NCBI RefSeq assembly: GCF_004137255.1
Contig: NZ_SDWT01000001.1
Coordinates: 1,302,001-1,366,000, forward strand
Direction of reading: 5' to 3'
Source of the DNA: Nocardioides oleivorans
GTDB lineage: Bacteria; Actinomycetota; Actinomycetes; Propionibacteriales; Nocardioidaceae
Length of the DNA: 64,000 nucleotides
Shown: positions 53,660 to 61,339 of the stretch, piece after piece
How positions within the stretch are numbered: the stretch's first letter is position 1
How the letters are laid out: every line of letters starts with the position of its first letter
Translations under genes and position numbers: made by a program
The notes under the pieces: model-generated
Told to the model about the DNA's origin: nothing
Database searches by the model: none
Seen by the model: the letters and a program-made list of their open reading frames with translations, nothing else

Positions 53660-53896
53660 TCAGCGACCGGTGGACGTGTAGGGCAGCAGAGCCAGCTCGC
53701 GCGCGTTCTTGACGGCGATGGCCACGTCGCGCTGGTGCTGGACGCAGTTGCCGGTCACGCGACGGGCGCGGATCTTGCCACGGTCGGAGATGAACTTGCG
53801 GAGGAGCGTGGTGTCCTTGTAGTCGACACCGGTCGCCTTCTCCTTGCAGAACTGGCAAACCTTCTTCTTGGGCTTGCGCAGAATTGCCTTGGCCAT
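53660..53896 (-). CDS. rpsR: Ribosomal protein S18
   Basis: 78 residues: [35 protein letters not shown] and [20 protein letters not shown]. It has the cysteine-containing zinc-ribbon-like N terminus (C+ form). Binds S6 in the small subunit. AAAGGGAG ribosome site before ATG 53896. Confidence 0.98.
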   Translation of the reverse strand: MAKAILRKPKKKVCQFCKEKATGVDYKDTTLLRKFISDRGKIRARRVTGNCVQHQRDVAIAVKNARELALLPYTSTGR

Positions 53897-53982
53897 TGTG
53901 GTGCTCCCTTTCAGTGAGCCCGGCCCTGAAGGCAATCAGGGACGGAATGGTGGTGGATGTTTCGGGTGGTCCGGATCAGGAC

Positions 53983-54582
53983 CTAGAAGGGCGGCTCGTC
54001 GTTGCCGCCGCTGACCCCGGGCGTGGCCCACGGGTCGTTGGCGGGAGCGCCGCCCTGGGGGGCGCCGCCCTGGGGCTGTCCGCCCCAGCTGCCGCCGCCG
54101 CCCTGCGAGGGAGCGGGGCTGGCCCACGGGTCGTCGGCCGGAGCGGACTGCTGCCCGCCACCGCCGCCACCCGAGTAGCCGCCGCCACCGCCGGAGTAGC
54201 CGCCACCGCCGCCGGACCGGGTCGTCTTGGTGACCTTGGCCGATGCGGAGCGCAGCGACGGGCCGACCTCCTCGACGTCGATCTCGAAGACGGTGCGCTT
54301 CTCACCCTCGCGGGTCTCGTACTGACGCGACTTCAGGCGACCCTGGACGATCACGCGCATGCCCCTCTGGAGGGACTCGGCGACGTTCTCCGCGGCCTGG
54401 CGCCACACAGCGCACGAGAGGAACAGCGTGTCGCCGTCCTTCCACTCGTTGCTCTGGCGGTCGAAGGTGCGCGGCGTCGACGCGATCCGGAAGTTGGCCA
54501 CGGGGGCACCCGAGGGGGTGAACCGCAGCTCCGGGTCGTCGACGAGGTTGCCGATGACGGTGATCGTGGTCTCGCCTGCCAT
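53983..54582 (-). CDS. ssb: Single-stranded DNA-binding protein
   Basis: 199 residues: OB fold ([40 protein letters not shown]) to about residue 115, then a Gly-rich disordered tail with [15 protein letters not shown] repeats and the acidic tip NDEPPF that recruits partner proteins. GAGGAGA before ATG 54582. In the ribosomal protein operon as usual. Confidence 0.98.
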   Translation of the reverse strand: MAGETTITVIGNLVDDPELRFTPSGAPVANFRIASTPRTFDRQSNEWKDGDTLFLSCAVWRQAAENVAESLQRGMRVIVQGRLKSRQYETREGEKRTVFEIDVEEVGPSLRSASAKVTKTTRSGGGGGYSGGGGGYSGGGGGGQQSAPADDPWASPAPSQGGGGSWGGQPQGGAPQGGAPANDPWATPGVSGGNDEPPF

Positions 54583-54694
54583 GTCAGGTCTCCTCAGAAT
54601 TTCCTGCTGATCCGGTGGTGCTCTGGGTGCTGCCCATCAAACAGGCAGGCACCCACAGCGGGAAAGGTCTATCCACAGATGCCGGTGAGGGCGA

Positions 54695-54985
54695 TCAGTG
54701 GGCGTCGGGACGCATGACCTTCGTGCGCAGGATCGACTCGTTCAGCGTGAGCTGGCGGTCGAACTCCTTGACCGTCGCGGGCGTGGCCGTCAGGTTGATG
54801 ACGGCGTAGATGCCCTCGGCGTTCTTCTTGATCTCGTAGGCCATCCGACGGCGACCCCACACGTCGAGCGACTCGATCGAGCCACCGTCCTTGCGGATCA
54901 CGTTGAGGTACTTGTCGAGCGACGGCTCGATGGTGCGCTCGTCGAGACTCGGGTCGAGGATGACCATCACTTCATAGGCACGCAT
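54695..54985 (-). CDS. rpsF: Ribosomal protein S6
   Basis: 96 residues: [52 protein letters not shown]. No long acidic tail. GAGGAGGTGGA before ATG 54985. First gene of the operon; its leader holds a hairpin (55016-55034) in the position used for S6:S18 autoregulation. Confidence 0.98.
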   Translation of the reverse strand: MRAYEVMVILDPSLDERTIEPSLDKYLNVIRKDGGSIESLDVWGRRRMAYEIKKNAEGIYAVINLTATPATVKEFDRQLTLNESILRTKVMRPDAH

Positions 54986-55015
54986 AGCGGTCTCCACCTC
55001 CTCTGGGCTAGAGCG

Positions 55016-55034
55016 GCCACGGGCTTTCCGTGGC
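55016..55034 (-). promoter_or_regulatory. Leader hairpin of rpsF operon
   Basis: Plus-strand arms GCCACGG (55016-55022) and CCGTGGC (55028-55034), 5-base loop, 30 bases before rpsF. In the transcript it reads GCCACGG-AAAGC-CCGTGGC. Many bacteria have an S6:S18-binding hairpin with a CCG element in this place; identity here is inference. Confidence 0.5.
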
Positions 55035-55205
55035 AGGAGGGCTGTGCGTACGGCGCACGGGCTGGGCCGCGCGCCGCGGTGTCGCCCCGACGGGAGTCCC
55101 GAGGGGCAACCGGGGAAGGCTACCAGCGCAGCGACCACCGGCCGGAATCGTCGTACGACGGCTCCGACCGGTGGTCACAGCGGGTGGACGGCAGCGGGAA
55201 GCGGG

Positions 55206-55859
55206 TCAGTCGGCCGAGCGGCGCACGAACGACAGCGCGGTCCCGGCGATGACGGCGAGCAGCGCGAGCCAGTAGCCGATGCCGTGACCCTGGTCGATCG
55301 CGTCGCAGAGCCCGAGGCCGGCGTCGTCGCAGCCGCCCCCGGGGGTGACGAACAGCGCGAGGAGGGTGCAGAGCGTGGCGAGCGCGAAGCAGCCCAGGAC
55401 GGCCGTGCGCACCGGGACGGGCAGGGCGGGCAGGACGCCGAGGACCTTGGCCGCGAGCAGACCCGCTCCGACCAGGGCCACGAGGGCGCCGAACCAGCCG
55501 AAGAAGCCGTGCCAGGCGTTGGCCGAGCCGCCTCCGAAGCCCTCCACCGAGACGGTGTAGTAGGGAAACAGCGAGGCGATGAACGCGACCAGCCCCGCTC
55601 CGATGATGCCGAGGTCGAGCGGGTTGCCGGCCTTGAGCGTCGCCGCCGCCTGGCTGGCCTGCGCGCCGTAGTCAGGCCCGGACGTCGGCTGCGCGGCGGG
55701 CGGGGTGCCCGGCTGGCCGGCGCTCTGGCCGGCGGGCTGGCCGGCCGGCGGGGTGTACGGCGGCGGGGTCGAGGCAGCGGGCTCACCGGAGCCGGGCGTG
55801 GGCTCCGTGGGCTCCGTGGGGTCGGGCGTGGGCCCGGCCCCGGGTGTGGTGTCAGACAT
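55206..55859 (-). CDS. Membrane protein with Pro-rich N-terminal tail
   Basis: 217 residues: disordered Pro/Gly/Thr/Gln tail (1-70), then four helices (LDLGIIGAGLVAFIASLFPY onward) with a loop CDDAGLGLCDAIDQGHG carrying two cysteines. Fits the group of actinobacterial DUF5336-like proteins; function unknown. Upstream of rpsF on the same strand with a 220-base gap. Confidence 0.78.
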   Translation of the reverse strand: MSDTTPGAGPTPDPTEPTEPTPGSGEPAASTPPPYTPPAGQPAGQSAGQPGTPPAAQPTSGPDYGAQASQAAATLKAGNPLDLGIIGAGLVAFIASLFPYYTVSVEGFGGGSANAWHGFFGWFGALVALVGAGLLAAKVLGVLPALPVPVRTAVLGCFALATLCTLLALFVTPGGGCDDAGLGLCDAIDQGHGIGYWLALLAVIAGTALSFVRRSAD

Positions 55860-56044
55860 TGGGATCTCCCCTGCTGGGCCCCGGGGTGCGGGGCCGATCA
55901 GCCGGAGGATGTCGCAGGTCCGTGCCCACCCGCAAGGGGGCTGACACGAGCCTTGCCGAGCCGGAGACGGTCGTCACCGCACCCCGACGAGGGGCCTGTG
56001 GACGACGCCGACCCCGAGCGCGTCTCGGCGGCTAGCGTCGCGGG

Positions 56045-57001
56045 GTGCTGTCGGGAGCCCCTGCTCGTGCCGCCTCGCGCCCGCCCGTCGTGGTGGCGGG
56101 GCGCTACCGGCTGCTCGACCAGGTCGGCACCGGCGGCATGGGCTCGGTGTGGCGGGCCCGCGACGAGCGCACGGGCGACCACGTCGCGGTGAAGGTGCTC
56201 GGCCGGCACAGCGCCGCGCTGCTCGCGAGGTTCGTCCGCGAGCAGGCGGTCCGGGTGCGGCACCCCCACGTGGTGGCGCCGCACGGGTGGGCGGCCGAGG
56301 ACGACCTCGTCGTGCTCGCGATGGAGCTGGTGCCGGGCGGCTCGGTCGCCGACCTGCTGCGCGAGCGCGGCCCGCTCGACGCCGGCACCGTCGGCGTGCT
56401 GGTCGAGCAGCTGCTCCTCGGCCTGGCGGCGGTGCACGCGGCCGGGCTCGTGCACCGCGACGTGAAGCCGGCCAACCTGCTGCTGGAGGCGTCCGCGCAC
56501 GGCGAGCCCCACCTGCGGCTCGGCGACTTCGGCGTGGCCGCGCCCATCGCCGACCGCCGCTTCACCACCGTCCCCGGCGCGATCGGCACCGACGGCTACA
56601 TGGCGCCCGAGCAGGCACGAGGAGCGCTGCCCGAGCCGACGCAGGACCTGTACGCCGTCGGCCGCGTCGCGCTCGAGATGGTGACCGGCCTGCGACCCGA
56701 CCGGCAGCGTGACGTGCCCTCGCACCCGCTCCGGCCGCTCATCGAGCGGCTGCTCGTCGCCGACCCGGCCCAGCGCCTGGCCACCGCCGACGCGGCGCTG
56801 CGCCTGCTCCGCCGGCTCGACCTGCCGGAGCCGCAGTGCGCACCGGTGCCCGACCGCCTCGGGCCTGCCCCGCGCGGTCGTCGTACGCCAGCCGGGGCGG
56901 GGGTGGGCACCCGGACCGACTGGGCAGGCTGGCTCGCCGTCGCCGGGCTGGTCGGCGTGGTCGCCGGCTGTCTGTGCCTGCTCCTAGGGTGGGCCCCATG
57001 A
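56045..57001 (+). CDS. Serine/threonine protein kinase with C-terminal membrane anchor
   Basis: 318 residues: GRYRLLDQVGTGGMGSVWRA (glycine loop), VAVKVLG (Lys), LVHRDVKPANLLLE (catalytic loop), LGDFGVAAP and GYMAPEQARGA, then a Pro-rich linker and one helix at residues 293-314 with almost nothing outside; no PASTA repeats. Cytoplasmic signalling kinase of the Hanks type. TAGCGT is 6 bases before GTG 56045. Its stop overlaps the next start (ATGA). Confidence 0.93.
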   Translation: MLSGAPARAASRPPVVVAGRYRLLDQVGTGGMGSVWRARDERTGDHVAVKVLGRHSAALLARFVREQAVRVRHPHVVAPHGWAAEDDLVVLAMELVPGGSVADLLRERGPLDAGTVGVLVEQLLLGLAAVHAAGLVHRDVKPANLLLEASAHGEPHLRLGDFGVAAPIADRRFTTVPGAIGTDGYMAPEQARGALPEPTQDLYAVGRVALEMVTGLRPDRQRDVPSHPLRPLIERLLVADPAQRLATADAALRLLRRLDLPEPQCAPVPDRLGPAPRGRRTPAGAGVGTRTDWAGWLAVAGLVGVVAGCLCLLLGWAP

Positions 57002-57810
57002 GCACCCAGCCGTCCGCCCAGACCTCGATCGGCGCCCACGTCGAGCAGACCGACCCGGTCGCCGAGGCGATCGCCCGCGAGACCACGCTGGTGCAGTTCT
57101 TCCTCGGCGACCCGCAGGGCTACAAGGGCCCCGAGGTCCGCTTCGACGGCGGCGCGGCCGCCCTGCGCGCCGCGGCCGAGGAGGCGGGGGTCGACCTCTA
57201 CGTCCACGCGCCCTACATCGTCAACGTCGCCACGACCAACAACCGGATCCGGATCCCGAGCCGCAAGCTCCTCCAGCAGCACATGGACGCGGCTGCCGAG
57301 ATCGGCGCCAAGGGCCTGATCGTGCACGGCGGCCACGTCAACAAGGACGACGACCCGGCCGTCGGCTTCGACAACTGGCGCAAGGCGGTCGAGGCGACCG
57401 ACATCAAGATCCCGCTGCTGATCGAGAACACCGCCGGCGGCGACAACGCGATGGCGCGCCACCTCGACCGCATCGCCGGCGTCTGGGACGCGATCTCCGC
57501 CGCGCCCAACGCCGACCAGGTCGGCTTCTGCCTCGACACCTGCCACGCCTGGGCCGGCGGCATCGAGCTCGGCGACGCGGTGGAGAAGGTGCGCTCGATC
57601 ACCGGGCGCATCGACCTCGTCCACGCCAACGACTCGCGCGACGACTTCGACTCCGGCGCCGACCGCCACGCCAACTTCGGCCAGGGCCACCTGCCGCCCG
57701 ACGAGTTCGCGGGCGTCGTGCGCGAGGCCCGTGCACCGGTCATCTGCGAGACCCCGGGCGGCGCGGCCGAGCACCTCGCCGACTTCGCGTGGCTGCGCGA
57801 GCACCTCTGA
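56998..57810 (+). CDS. nfo: Deoxyribonuclease IV (AP endonuclease family 2)
   Basis: 270-residue TIM barrel with zinc ligands in VHAPYIVN, IVHGGHVN, LLIENTAGG, CLDTCHAW, HANDSRDDFDSG-ADRH and VICETPGG. Cuts DNA at abasic sites. ATG 56998 overlaps the kinase stop, so it is translationally coupled to it, an odd partnership of signalling and repair. Confidence 0.94.
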   Translation: MSTQPSAQTSIGAHVEQTDPVAEAIARETTLVQFFLGDPQGYKGPEVRFDGGAAALRAAAEEAGVDLYVHAPYIVNVATTNNRIRIPSRKLLQQHMDAAAEIGAKGLIVHGGHVNKDDDPAVGFDNWRKAVEATDIKIPLLIENTAGGDNAMARHLDRIAGVWDAISAAPNADQVGFCLDTCHAWAGGIELGDAVEKVRSITGRIDLVHANDSRDDFDSGADRHANFGQGHLPPDEFAGVVREARAPVICETPGGAAEHLADFAWLREHL

Positions 57811-57894
57811 GCCGGGCACGCCGGCACGACACCGGCGAGAAATCTGCCGCGACCGTGCAACCAAACGCCGCTCAGTCGCGTCTGCACCTGTGAG

Positions 57895-57929
57895 GGGACC
57901 AGACACGTACGGGGGTCGTGTCTGGTCCC
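57895..57929. promoter_or_regulatory. 13-bp-arm inverted repeat between nfo and FemAB gene
   Basis: GGGACCAGACACG (57895-57907) and CGTGTCTGGTCCC (57917-57929), perfect, loop of 9. It follows nfo by 84 bases and ends 3 bases before the -10 box TAGCGT (57933-57938) of the FemAB gene. It may terminate nfo transcripts and also act as an operator over the -35 region. Confidence 0.7.
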
Positions 57930-57945
57930 TTGTAGCGTGGGTGCG

Positions 57946-59082
57946 GTGACGACCCCCCTGACCCTGCGCCCGATCTCCCCGCAGGAGCACCGCGACTTCA
58001 TCGCCGGCCGGTCGTCCGCGAGCTTCCTCCAGACCCCGGGCTGGGCGAGCGTGAAGGCGGAGTGGAAGGCCGAGTCGCTCGGCTGGTTCCGCGGTGGCGA
58101 GATCGTCGGGGCCGCGCTGGTGCTCAACCGCCAGCTGCCGCGCGTGAAGCGCTACCTCGCCTACCTGCCCGAGGGGCCGGTCATCGACTGGACGGGCGAC
58201 GACCTCGAGGCGTGGCTGCGTCCGATGGTGGCCCACCTGAGGAAGCAGGGTGCGTTCGCGGTCCGGATGGGACCGCCGGTCGTGACCCGGCGCTGGTCGG
58301 CCGAGCAGGTCAAGGCCGGCATCGCGGACGAGTCGGTGCGCCGGCTCGGCGACGTACCTCCGCTGGAGCGGTCCCAGGTCGGCGCGCGCGTGATCGCCCA
58401 GCTGCACGAGCTCGGCTGGCAGCTCCAGTCGGCCGAGGGCGGCTTCTCGGCCGGGCAGCCGCAGTTCAACTTCCAGATCCCGCTGGTCGACGACCAAGGT
58501 GCCCCGCGCACCGAGGCCGACGTCCTCGCCGGGATGAACCAGCTCTGGCGCCGCAACATCAAGAAGGCGGACAAGTCCGGTGTCGAGGTCGCCCTCGGCA
58601 GTCGCGAGGACCTCAAGGCCTTCCACGACCTCTACGTCCACACCGCCGAGCGCGACCACTTCACGCCGCGGCCGCTGGCGTACTTCCAGACGATGTACGA
58701 CGCCCTCGCCGCGGAGGACGCCGACCGGATCCAGCTCTGGCTGGCCCGGCACGAGAGCGACCTGGTCGCGGCCACGATCGCGATCCGGGTCGGCACCCAC
58801 GCGTGGTACTCCTACGGCGCGTCATCGACCGAGAAGCGCGACGTCCGGGGGTCCAACGGCGTGCAGTGGGCGATGATCCGCCACGCGCTCGAGGCCGGGG
58901 CGGAGGTCTACGACCTGCGCGGGATCACCGAGACGCTCGACGCCGACGACCCGCACGTCGGGCTGATCCAGTTCAAGGTGGGCACCGGCGGCGAGGCCGT
59001 GGAGCACGCCGGCGAGTGGGACCTGCCGCTCAACCGTGTCATCTACAAGGCGTTCCAGGTCTACCTCGCGAGGCGAGGCTGA
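57946..59082 (+). CDS. FemAB-family peptidoglycan bridge aminoacyltransferase
   Basis: 378 residues, two GNAT-like domains: SFLQTPGWASVKAEWKAESL, YLPEGPVIDW, RRNIKKADKSGVEVALG and WYSYGASSTEKRDVRGSNGV near the end, as in FemX/MurM-type enzymes that add amino acids from tRNA to the lipid II stem peptide. The leaderless rule favours GTG 57946 over the in-frame GTG 57937, which overlaps the -10 box. Overlaps the next start by one base. Confidence 0.92.
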   Translation: MTTPLTLRPISPQEHRDFIAGRSSASFLQTPGWASVKAEWKAESLGWFRGGEIVGAALVLNRQLPRVKRYLAYLPEGPVIDWTGDDLEAWLRPMVAHLRKQGAFAVRMGPPVVTRRWSAEQVKAGIADESVRRLGDVPPLERSQVGARVIAQLHELGWQLQSAEGGFSAGQPQFNFQIPLVDDQGAPRTEADVLAGMNQLWRRNIKKADKSGVEVALGSREDLKAFHDLYVHTAERDHFTPRPLAYFQTMYDALAAEDADRIQLWLARHESDLVAATIAIRVGTHAWYSYGASSTEKRDVRGSNGVQWAMIRHALEAGAEVYDLRGITETLDADDPHVGLIQFKVGTGGEAVEHAGEWDLPLNRVIYKAFQVYLARRG

Positions 59083-60161
59083 TGAGCCTCACCCTCAGCG
59101 TCGACGGCGACCGCTGGCGCCGGCACCTGCTCGCGACCGTCACCGCCCACCCCGGGATCGTGCCGGTCGCGAAGGGCAACGGCTACGGCCTCGGCCTCGG
59201 CCGGCTGGCCCGGCGCGCCCAGTGGCTCGCCGACCACGCGGCGGAGACCGGAGCGGCCGTCGACACGATTGCCGTCGGGACCTACGACGAGATCGGCGAG
59301 GCCGCCACCCGCTACTCCGGCGACCTGCTGGTGCTCACCCCGTGGCGTCCCTTCGGTGCCGCGCTCGACCTCGACGAGCGCACGGCCGCGCGGGTGGTGC
59401 ACACGGTGAGCCGTCCGCAGGACCTCGCCGCGCTGCGCGAGCGCGACCCCCGGGCGCGCTTCGTCCTCGAGCAGCTCACCTCGATGCGTCGCCACGGCAT
59501 GACCCGGCGCGAGCTCGCGACGGCCGCCGAGGAGCTCGGCCGGGCCCGCAGCGGGCTGCGCGGCGTCGCGATGCACCTGCCGCTCAACACCACCTCCCAC
59601 CTCGGCGAGGTCACCCGGCTGATCAACGAGGTCGTCGCCTCCGGCCTGCCGACCACCACCGTCTTCGTCTCGCACCTGACCGCCAGCGAGCTCGCGCGGC
59701 TGGCCACGAGCTACCCCGACTTCACCGTCCGCCCGCGCGTCGGCACCGACCTCTGGCTCGGTGACCGCGGCGCGCTCACGGTCGGCGCGACCGTCCTCGA
59801 CGTGCACCAGGTCGAGCGCGGGGACACCTTCGGCTACCGCGGCCGCAGCGTGCCCAAGAGCGGCCACATCGTGGTGGTCAGCGGTGGCACCGCGCACGGC
59901 ATCGGGCTCGAGGCACCGACCGGGGACCAGTCGCTCAAGGCACGCGCGGCGACCCTGGCCCGCGGCGGCATGGACGCGGTCGGCTTCGTCCGCTCGCCCT
60001 TCTCGATCGACGGCAAGCAGCGACTGTTCGCCGAGCCCCCGCACATGCAGGCCTCGATGCTGTTCGTGCCCTCAGGCGCGCGCGTCCCCCGCGTCGGCGA
60101 GGACATCGACGTCCGGGTCCGCTTCACCGCGACCGACTTCGACCGCGTCGTCGTCAGCTGA
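59082..60161 (+). CDS. Alanine racemase-like PLP enzyme
   Basis: 359 residues: GIVPVAKGNGYGLGLGRLAR with the PLP lysine, then a barrel with VFVSHLTASE, and a C-terminal beta domain (LDVHQVERGDTFGYRGRS). Fold type III like alanine racemase, but several canonical residues (for example the YG-x-G loop context and C-terminal Tyr) differ, so it may act on another amino acid. Starts at the TGATG overlap with the FemAB gene; together they suggest a peptidoglycan modification unit. Its last 90 bases overlap the convergent gene. Confidence 0.82.
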   Translation: MSLTLSVDGDRWRRHLLATVTAHPGIVPVAKGNGYGLGLGRLARRAQWLADHAAETGAAVDTIAVGTYDEIGEAATRYSGDLLVLTPWRPFGAALDLDERTAARVVHTVSRPQDLAALRERDPRARFVLEQLTSMRRHGMTRRELATAAEELGRARSGLRGVAMHLPLNTTSHLGEVTRLINEVVASGLPTTTVFVSHLTASELARLATSYPDFTVRPRVGTDLWLGDRGALTVGATVLDVHQVERGDTFGYRGRSVPKSGHIVVVSGGTAHGIGLEAPTGDQSLKARAATLARGGMDAVGFVRSPFSIDGKQRLFAEPPHMQASMLFVPSGARVPRVGEDIDVRVRFTATDFDRVVVS

Positions 60162-61331
60162 CTCCGACCCGGCCTCGCGCAGCACGGCGACCACCAGCCA
60201 CACCAGCGCGCCGACCCGCAGCACCACGGCCAGCCAGTAGGCCCGATCGTCGTCGGTGATCGTCGGGTCGAGCGCCTGCCCCACCCACCAGCCGGTGATC
60301 ACCGAGCTGAGCAGGGTGAGTCCCTGCCACACGAGCAGGTCGCGCCAGCGGCGTACGCCGATCGCGGCCAGCGGCAGTGCCAGGAGGGCGGCCTCCGGAG
60401 GGGCGGACGGCGCGACGACGAGCGCGGCCGCCAGGAGCACCAGCCCGGACCGTGCGCAGGTGGTCACGGTGGCTCGCCTGGACCGGCGCGCGGACCACCA
60501 CACGGCGCCGGCCGCAGCGGCCAGCACCACCAGCTGGACCGCGGTGCGCAGGGTGGAGGAGGGCGTGTGGCCGGCCTGCTGGAGCAGCAGCCAGATCGAC
60601 CCGGTGTCGACGTCCGGGACGGTGCCGCGACCCGGCAGGGTGATGACGACGTAGGCCGCGGCCGCCGCGAGGAGGGCGTCGAACCGGTCGCGCATCCGCC
60701 CGCCGATCGCGATCACGCCGACGAACGCCAGCAGCACCGGCAGCGCGAACGCGGCCCCGATGCCCGCGCCGACGCCGGCGACCCAGGCGCGACCCGAGGT
60801 CCAGCCCCACAGCAGCACCGCGACTCCGACCGCGGCGACGAGCTCCCACGAGAGCCAGTGCACCAGCAGGAGGGGCGACATCGCCCATCCGGCGGCCGCC
60901 CACGGACGTCGTACGTCGACCCGCGCGAGCAGGGCGGTGGCGAGCAGGGCCAGCGCGGCGAGCAGGACCGCCGCACCGGCGGTCGAGCTGACGGTGCCGG
61001 AGCCGGGGAAGAGCTCGCCCAGGCGCTGGAGCCAGGTCGCGACGTGGGGAGCGGTGGCGTCGCCGGTGGACCGCCCGGCCAGCTCGCTCCAGCACTGCTG
61101 GGCGAACGGCTGGTCGGGCTTGCTCCAGCCCGACGGGACGCACGCGCCCTTCGAGACCATGCCTGCGGCCAGGACGACCGCGGTCGAGCCGACGAGCACC
61201 CGCGCCGGGCTCCACCAGGGGTGGCCGCCCGCGTGGTCGCCCACCGGGCCCCCGACGACCTCGGACATCGCCGCGACCACGGGGTCGGTGCGGGTCGGGG
61301 CCGACTCGGGGCCGCGAGGCGCGTTCGCCAC
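60072..61331 (-). CDS. Multi-pass membrane protein, GT87/DUF2029 mannosyltransferase-like
   Basis: 419 residues, about ten helices: RVLVGSTAVVLAAGMVSKGA, WLSWELVAAVGVAVLLWGWT, LVLLAAALVVAPSAPPEAAL, resembling polyprenol-linked GT-C mannosyltransferases. No clear catalytic acidic loop, so the activity is unproven. GTG 61331 is 8 bases after the PBP stop. The acidic C-terminal tail (30 residues) is encoded opposite the end of the racemase-like gene. Confidence 0.75.
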   Translation of the reverse strand: MANAPRGPESAPTRTDPVVAAMSEVVGGPVGDHAGGHPWWSPARVLVGSTAVVLAAGMVSKGACVPSGWSKPDQPFAQQCWSELAGRSTGDATAPHVATWLQRLGELFPGSGTVSSTAGAAVLLAALALLATALLARVDVRRPWAAAGWAMSPLLLVHWLSWELVAAVGVAVLLWGWTSGRAWVAGVGAGIGAAFALPVLLAFVGVIAIGGRMRDRFDALLAAAAAYVVITLPGRGTVPDVDTGSIWLLLQQAGHTPSSTLRTAVQLVVLAAAAGAVWWSARRSRRATVTTCARSGLVLLAAALVVAPSAPPEAALLALPLAAIGVRRWRDLLVWQGLTLLSSVITGWWVGQALDPTITDDDRAYWLAVVLRVGALVWLVVAVLREAGSESADDDAVEVGRGEADPDVDVLADAGDARA

Positions 61332-61339
61332 GGTCGTGC

